A DNA stretch of 9,741 nucleotides. Source: Eubacterium sp. (GTDB lineage Bacteria > Bacillota > Clostridia > Lachnospirales > CAG-274). The number at the start of each line of letters is the position of its first letter. Positions within the stretch are counted from its first letter, which is position 1. The notes beneath the pieces were generated by a model. The model had not been told where the DNA came from, searched no databases, and worked only from the letters and a program-made list of their open reading frames with translations. The stretch covers positions 1 to 9,741 of the forward strand of contig JAJBVU010000253.1 in NCBI GenBank assembly GCA_020859645.1, read 5' to 3'. Below are positions 5,757 through 9,741 of this stretch, in pieces. The position numbers and the translations under genes are program-made.

Positions 5757-7571
5757 TTACTCGTCCTCAAGCTTCAAAACGCTCATAAATGCAGACTGGG
5801 GCACGTCAACATTGCCAACCTGTCTCATTCTCTTCTTTCCTTCCTTCTGCTTCTCCAAAAGCTTCTTCTTACGTGAAATATCGCCGCCGTAGCACTTAGC
5901 CAAAACGTCCTTGCGATAGGCTGAAATAGTCTGTCTTGCTATAATTTTGTTTCCTATAGCTGCCTGAAGAGGAATTTCGAACAGGTGTCTGGGAATTTCC
6001 TTCTTAAGCTTTTCGACGATTTTTCTGCCCCTTTCGACTGCCCCTGTTTCGTGAACAATAAATGAAAGTGCGTCCACAGGCTCTCTGTTTACAAGAATAT
6101 CAAGCTTAACAAGCTTACTTGTTTCATATCCGTCAAGCTCATAGTCAAGAGATGCATAGCCCCTTGACCGTGACTTGAGGACGTCGAAAAAGTCATATAT
6201 AATCTCATTCAAGGGCAGTCTGTAGTGAAGAATAGCTCTTGTGGCTTCAAGATATTCCATACTTTCATAAACTCCCCTTCTCTGCTGACAAAGCTCCATA
6301 ATCGCCCCTATATATTCCGTAGGCAAAATTATTTCAGCCTTAACCCACGGCTCTTCCATGTGCTCAATAAGGGTTGGGTCGGGAAAGTCGCTTGGGTTTG
6401 AAATAACCATTTTCTGTCCGTCAGTCAAATAAATATGATAAATAACGCTTGGAGCGGTTGTTACCAAATCCAAATTATATTCTCTTTCAAGCCTTTCCTG
6501 AATAATCTCTAAGTGCAGAAGCCCCAAAAAGCCGCACCTGAAGCCGAAGCCCAAAGCAACGGAGGTCTCCGCATCAAACACAAGAGCCGCATCGTTCAGC
6601 TGAAGCTTTTCCAAGGCGTCTCTCAAGTCCTGATATTTTGACCCATCCGCAGGGAAAATTCCGCAGTAAACCATTGACTGAACCTTTTTATAGCCGGGCA
6701 GGGGCTTGTCTACGGGGTTTTGGGCAAGGGTAACTGTGTCGCCTATTCGGGTGTCCTTAACGTTTTTAATGCTTGCGGTTAAATAGCCTACGTCTCCGGC
6801 TGAAAGCTCGTCACAGGGAATAAACTGACCGGGACCGAAAACACCTACCTCTACAACGTCAAACTCCTTGCCGGTAGCCATAAAGCGAACCCTGTCGCCC
6901 TTTTTAAGCTTTCCGTCAAAAATCCTCATAAAAACAATAACTCCTCTGTAGCTGTCATAAACGCTGTCGAAAATAAGAGCCTTTAAAGCCGCCCCCTCGT
7001 CTCCCTCGGGAGGAGGAAGAAGCTTTATAATCTTTTCGAAAACCTCTTCTATATTAATATCGTTTTTGGCAGAAATCAGAGGAGCTTCCTCAGTGTCAAG
7101 ACCTATAATATCCTCAATTTCCTGCTTAATTCTGTCCGGGTCTGCGCTGGGCAGATCTATTTTATTTATAACCGGCAGAACCTCAAGGTCGTTATCCAAA
7201 GCCAAATATACGTTTGAAAGTGTCTGAGCTTCCACCCCCTGAGCTGCGTCCACCACCAAAACCGCTCCGTCACAGGCGGCTAAGCTTCTTGAAACCTCAT
7301 AGTTAAAATCAACATGACCGGGAGTGTCTATAAGGTTAAAGGTATACTCCTGTCCGTCGGCTGACTTGTGAATAAGTCTGACAGCCTGACTTTTAATGGT
7401 TATGCCCCTTTCCCTTTCAAGCTCCATATTATCCAAAACCTGCGCCTGCATTTCCCTTTCAGTCAGCAGACCGCACCTCTGAATAAGTCTGTCCGCAAGG
7501 GTGCTTTTTCCGTGGTCAATATGGGCTATTATACTGAAATTTCTGATATATTTTTGTCTTTCAGATGACAT
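5757..7571 (-). CDS. lepA: Elongation factor 4 (LepA), ribosome-associated GTPase
   Basis: LepA/EF4 is a translational GTPase related to EF-G, implicated in ribosome back-translocation, stalled-ribosome handling and small-subunit biogenesis. The product is 604 residues, normal for the family. GTPase motifs: G1 AHIDHGKST (residues 16-24), the GITIKS switch I region (56-61), G3 DTPGH (82-86), G4 NKID (136-139) and G5 SAK (167-169). The LepA-specific C-terminal domain ends the protein with KKKLLEKQKEGKKRMRQVG and VPQSAFMSVLKLEDE. AGGAG (7584-7580) lies 8 bases before the ATG, inside the ybbR coding end. Only 3 bases separate the ybbR UAG from this ATG, and they are in the same frame, so translation is probably coupled. 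A strong terminator follows. The stop is TAA. Confidence 0.98.
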   Translation of the reverse strand: MSSERQKYIRNFSIIAHIDHGKSTLADRLIQRCGLLTEREMQAQVLDNMELERERGITIKSQAVRLIHKSADGQEYTFNLIDTPGHVDFNYEVSRSLAACDGAVLVVDAAQGVEAQTLSNVYLALDNDLEVLPVINKIDLPSADPDRIKQEIEDIIGLDTEEAPLISAKNDINIEEVFEKIIKLLPPPEGDEGAALKALIFDSVYDSYRGVIVFMRIFDGKLKKGDRVRFMATGKEFDVVEVGVFGPGQFIPCDELSAGDVGYLTASIKNVKDTRIGDTVTLAQNPVDKPLPGYKKVQSMVYCGIFPADGSKYQDLRDALEKLQLNDAALVFDAETSVALGFGFRCGFLGLLHLEIIQERLEREYNLDLVTTAPSVIYHIYLTDGQKMVISNPSDFPDPTLIEHMEEPWVKAEIILPTEYIGAIMELCQQRRGVYESMEYLEATRAILHYRLPLNEIIYDFFDVLKSRSRGYASLDYELDGYETSKLVKLDILVNREPVDALSFIVHETGAVERGRKIVEKLKKEIPRHLFEIPLQAAIGNKIIARQTISAYRKDVLAKCYGGDISRKKKLLEKQKEGKKRMRQVGNVDVPQSAFMSVLKLEDE

Positions 7572-7574
7572 TTT

Positions 7575-8957
7575 CTATTCTCCTAACACGCTTTCTTCTT
7601 CAAAAGAAGGCTCCTCAGTAATAATTTCTTCCGTTTCGGGCTCTTCCGTTGTTTCTTCGGTGGTTTCTTCTTCCGTCACTTCCGTCGAAACAAGCTCAAC
7701 CTCAATATAAACGCTGTCTACAAGGCTTGTTCCGCCCGGCAAAACAGGCTCTACCTCTACAGTATGCATACCCTCGGAAAGGCCGCTTAGGTCAATGCGC
7801 CCTGTTATATCGGCGGCGGCAATAGTGTCTTTATTTCCGTAAACCTCAATGCTTACGCCGCTTAAAGCTTCTCCCAGCTCCAAGCCCTCGCCTAAGCCCG
7901 TTATGCTTATTGCGGAACCGGGAATAACCACAACCGCCGGATCCTCCTGTTCTATAACAATCTGAACCTTTACATTCTTAAATTCATCTGAAGCCGCTTC
8001 AAGCCCTTTTTCCGCCAAAAGCTCTTCTACATTAAATATTCTTTCGATTGTCTCGGCTGCTCCGTTTATGTTTACGGAGGGCAGAGTTATTGTTCCCGTC
8101 TGGGCATTTTCCTTGCCTAAAACCTTTAAAATTTCAGGTTCGACTATAACATCAGTTACAGAATAGCCCGATGCCGCACTGCCTGTAAATTGGGGAGCCT
8201 CTACCCTAACCTCTCCCTCTTTCATTATTTCAACAGCTACGTCAATGCTTCCGCTGTCTACTGTGAAAAGGTTGGTATCAACAGCCTTTCCATCCTCATC
8301 GTAAAGAACGGGCATAACAGACGCAGCGGTGTCATAGGTTAAGCCCGAAAGGTCAACCTCCAAAGAAGCATAGGCAACAGTGTCTGCCAACGTTTCGGGT
8401 CCTTTCACCGTAACCGTCGACACAGAGGGCACAAGGTCGCCGTGAATATAGCCTGCTTCCGTTTCGTTTAAAACAGATACCCTAATGGGAACCGTAAATT
8501 CCACAAGTCTGTCAAGCTCTGCCGTAAGCCCCGAGGGCGAGTAGCCCACAATTTCATAGCTGCTGCTGTAAACAGACAAATTGGGAATAACGCTGACATT
8601 AAAGCCCTTTGACAAATCCTCTTCGGCATATGATGTCAGCCTTCCCAGGTCAATCATAGCCGTCAGCTTATCTTTATTATTATCCAGTGAATTAAGATCG
8701 GGTCTTGTGGCTTTAATTTTTACCCTTACAACCTGCGACTGAAGCTCTTCTAAGTTAAGACAAACCAAATCACTTTCGGCTAAATCCTCTGCGCCGTTTA
8801 CGGTCAGGGTTACACTGTAGGTTTTTGTTTCGGAGGGGTTTAAAGAGCTCATTACAATAAACCACATTACAAAGGCAAATATCAGCGAAAAAATTTTAAA
8901 GCTGATATTTGTTTTAAAAAAGCCCTTAATTCTTTCCGTTATCTTTTTCGTTTTCAT
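7575..8957 (-). CDS. cdaR: YbbR-domain protein CdaR, regulator of diadenylate cyclase
   Basis: A membrane-anchored, mostly extracytoplasmic protein that binds and modulates CdaA in Bacillota. It is 460 residues, near the usual four-YbbR-domain size. A short basic N-terminus precedes one membrane helix (residues 20-39, containing LIFAFVMWFIVM) and the typical entry into the first YbbR domain. Several beta-rich repeats follow at roughly 45-125, 130-220, 225-310 and 325-425; each has the pattern of a Leu-rich strand and a later Thr-Val-Lys-Gly or Val-Leu-Gly turn. Residues 423-460 are a Glu/Thr repeat tail (TEEETTEETTEEPETEE), probably disordered outside the cell. Its first 32 bases overlap the end of cdaA, a sign of coupling. 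It stops with UAG, 3 bases before lepA and in the same frame. B. subtilis cdaR is followed by glmM; here lepA follows. Confidence 0.9.
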   Translation of the reverse strand: MKTKKITERIKGFFKTNISFKIFSLIFAFVMWFIVMSSLNPSETKTYSVTLTVNGAEDLAESDLVCLNLEELQSQVVRVKIKATRPDLNSLDNNKDKLTAMIDLGRLTSYAEEDLSKGFNVSVIPNLSVYSSSYEIVGYSPSGLTAELDRLVEFTVPIRVSVLNETEAGYIHGDLVPSVSTVTVKGPETLADTVAYASLEVDLSGLTYDTAASVMPVLYDEDGKAVDTNLFTVDSGSIDVAVEIMKEGEVRVEAPQFTGSAASGYSVTDVIVEPEILKVLGKENAQTGTITLPSVNINGAAETIERIFNVEELLAEKGLEAASDEFKNVKVQIVIEQEDPAVVVIPGSAISITGLGEGLELGEALSGVSIEVYGNKDTIAAADITGRIDLSGLSEGMHTVEVEPVLPGGTSLVDSVYIEVELVSTEVTEEETTEETTEEPETEEIITEEPSFEEESVLGE

Positions 8958-9741
8958 TATTATGCAGTCCTTTCCACAATGCGGAAAATGTTATATAGCC
9001 GCCTTTTTTAACGGGACACAAAATTTCCATAAGCTTTTTGCCGCTTATTCCTCTCCTGAGCTTACCCTCATGGGCTACGGAAATTTTGCCTGTTTCTTCA
9101 GACACAACCACAACATATGCGTCGGAAACCTCGCTTGCCCCAACGGCGGCTCTGTGTCTTGTGCCTAAGTCGCTGTTAAGCTCCGCCTGTGTCAGAGGCA
9201 GAATACACGCCGCAGAAGCTATCCTGTTGTTTCTTATTATAACCGCTCCGTCATGAAGGGGGGTTTTGTTTACGAAAATGTTTGTTAAAAGCTGGCTTGA
9301 AACCTTTGCGTCAATTGTAATTCCCCTTTCTTCAAAATCCCCTAACGGAACATTGTTTTCAACCACAATTAAAGCCCCTGTTTTTTCCTTAGCCATTCTT
9401 TCCGCAGCGTCAACAATCTCCTCTGCGTTTTTTTCGTCAAGCTTATTCATGTTTTTTTCGCCCGAAAAAAGGTTTGTGACCAGACTGCCCTTTCCCAAGT
9501 TCTCAAGGGCTTTTCGAAACTCCGGCTGAAACAAAATCAAAATGGCTATAATGCCTACCGATAAGGTTTTTTCGATTATCCAGCTTACAGTATATAAATT
9601 AAATATGTTGGAAAAAAGGCTTATTAAAGCCAAAACCAAAATTCCCTTTAAAAGGAACCACGCCCTTGTTTCTCTGACCCAAACAATAACCCAATATGCA
9701 AGCACCGCCACAATCAAAATATCCAAAATGTCGGTCAGTCT
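8926..9741 (-). CDS. cdaA: Diadenylate cyclase CdaA (5' end outside window)
   Basis: CdaA condenses two ATP into c-di-AMP, which controls potassium and osmolyte balance and cell-wall homeostasis. The visible part is 271 residues. It begins with hydrophobic segments of the usual three-helix anchor, including DILDILIVAVLAYWVIVWVR and GILVLALISLFSNIFNLY, and then the DAC domain. The catalytic motifs are intact: DGA in TPLHDGAVII (Asp coded near 9250) and RHR in GTRHRAAVGASE. The frame is open to the window edge and the residues there (LTDILDILIVA) match the start of family members, so the true start lies just beyond 9741. The in-frame TTG at 9724-9726 is probably not the start. The gene overlaps ybbR by 32 bases, as expected for enzyme and regulator partners. 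The stop is TAA. Confidence 0.95.
   Translation of the reverse strand, partial: RLTDILDILIVAVLAYWVIVWVRETRAWFLLKGILVLALISLFSNIFNLYTVSWIIEKTLSVGIIAILILFQPEFRKALENLGKGSLVTNLFSGEKNMNKLDEKNAEEIVDAAERMAKEKTGALIVVENNVPLGDFEERGITIDAKVSSQLLTNIFVNKTPLHDGAVIIRNNRIASAACILPLTQAELNSDLGTRHRAAVGASEVSDAYVVVVSEETGKISVAHEGKLRRGISGKKLMEILCPVKKGGYITFSALWKGLHNNENEKDNGKN

Noticed and set aside
9724..9726. TTG as the start of cdaA
   Set aside because: The frame continues upstream to the window edge with residues typical of the CdaA N-terminus, and no ribosome binding site precedes the TTG.
1..9741. Genome-wide UAG to Gln recoding
   Set aside because: All other genes in the window (lepA, hydG, cdaA, yigZ, cvpA, amidase) lack internal UAG, and ybbR uses UAG as an apparent true stop before the lepA start. 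The local anomaly is therefore reported only for the DUF5711-like gene.

Overview
The window looks like chromosomal DNA from a strictly anaerobic, moderately AT-rich Bacillota of the class Clostridia, plausibly a gut Oscillospirales or Lachnospirales lineage. The evidence is strong AGGAG-type ribosome binding sites, a cdaA-cdaR pair of Gram-positive type, a CvpA/DUF5711/YigZ cluster, and hydG with a TM1266-type regulator, which are typical of organisms with [FeFe]-hydrogenase. The lineage assignment is inference. Most genes are housekeeping, and I see no transposase, CRISPR array, tRNA, rRNA or recognisable defence system.

Layout. Positions 15-2842 form a rightward operon: a membrane-anchored DUF5711-like propeller protein, a CvpA-family membrane protein and a YigZ/IMPACT-family protein, separated by short gaps with good ribosome binding sites. 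Positions 2843-2967 lie between convergent operons and hold a GC-rich run of tandem hairpins of unknown role. Everything from 2968 to the right edge is leftward. In transcription order it reads: cdaA (5' end outside the window), ybbR/cdaR, lepA and a canonical terminator; then a lone amidase with its own leader; then a promoter with a structured leader, a TM1266-type regulator and hydG.

How the genes work together. CdaA makes c-di-AMP at the membrane, and YbbR/CdaR is its extracytoplasmic regulator. lepA follows ybbR almost without a gap and is probably translated from a ribosome binding site inside the ybbR end. HydG makes the CO- and CN-bearing iron synthon for the hydrogenase H-cluster. 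The small ACT-like protein in front of it belongs to a family seen with hydrogenase maturation genes.

Points most worth a second look: (1) the DUF5711-like gene is interrupted by two in-frame UAG codons, after which an acidic reading frame stays open for 53 more sense codons to a UAA placed exactly where an operon gene should end; (2) the hydG operon leader can form two mutually exclusive hairpins like an attenuator; (3) the GC-rich hairpin element at 2877-2950; (4) a palindrome in front of a signal-less, phage-endolysin-like amidase; (5) a cdaA-cdaR-lepA order in which glmM does not follow cdaR. No single wholly new system is evident.
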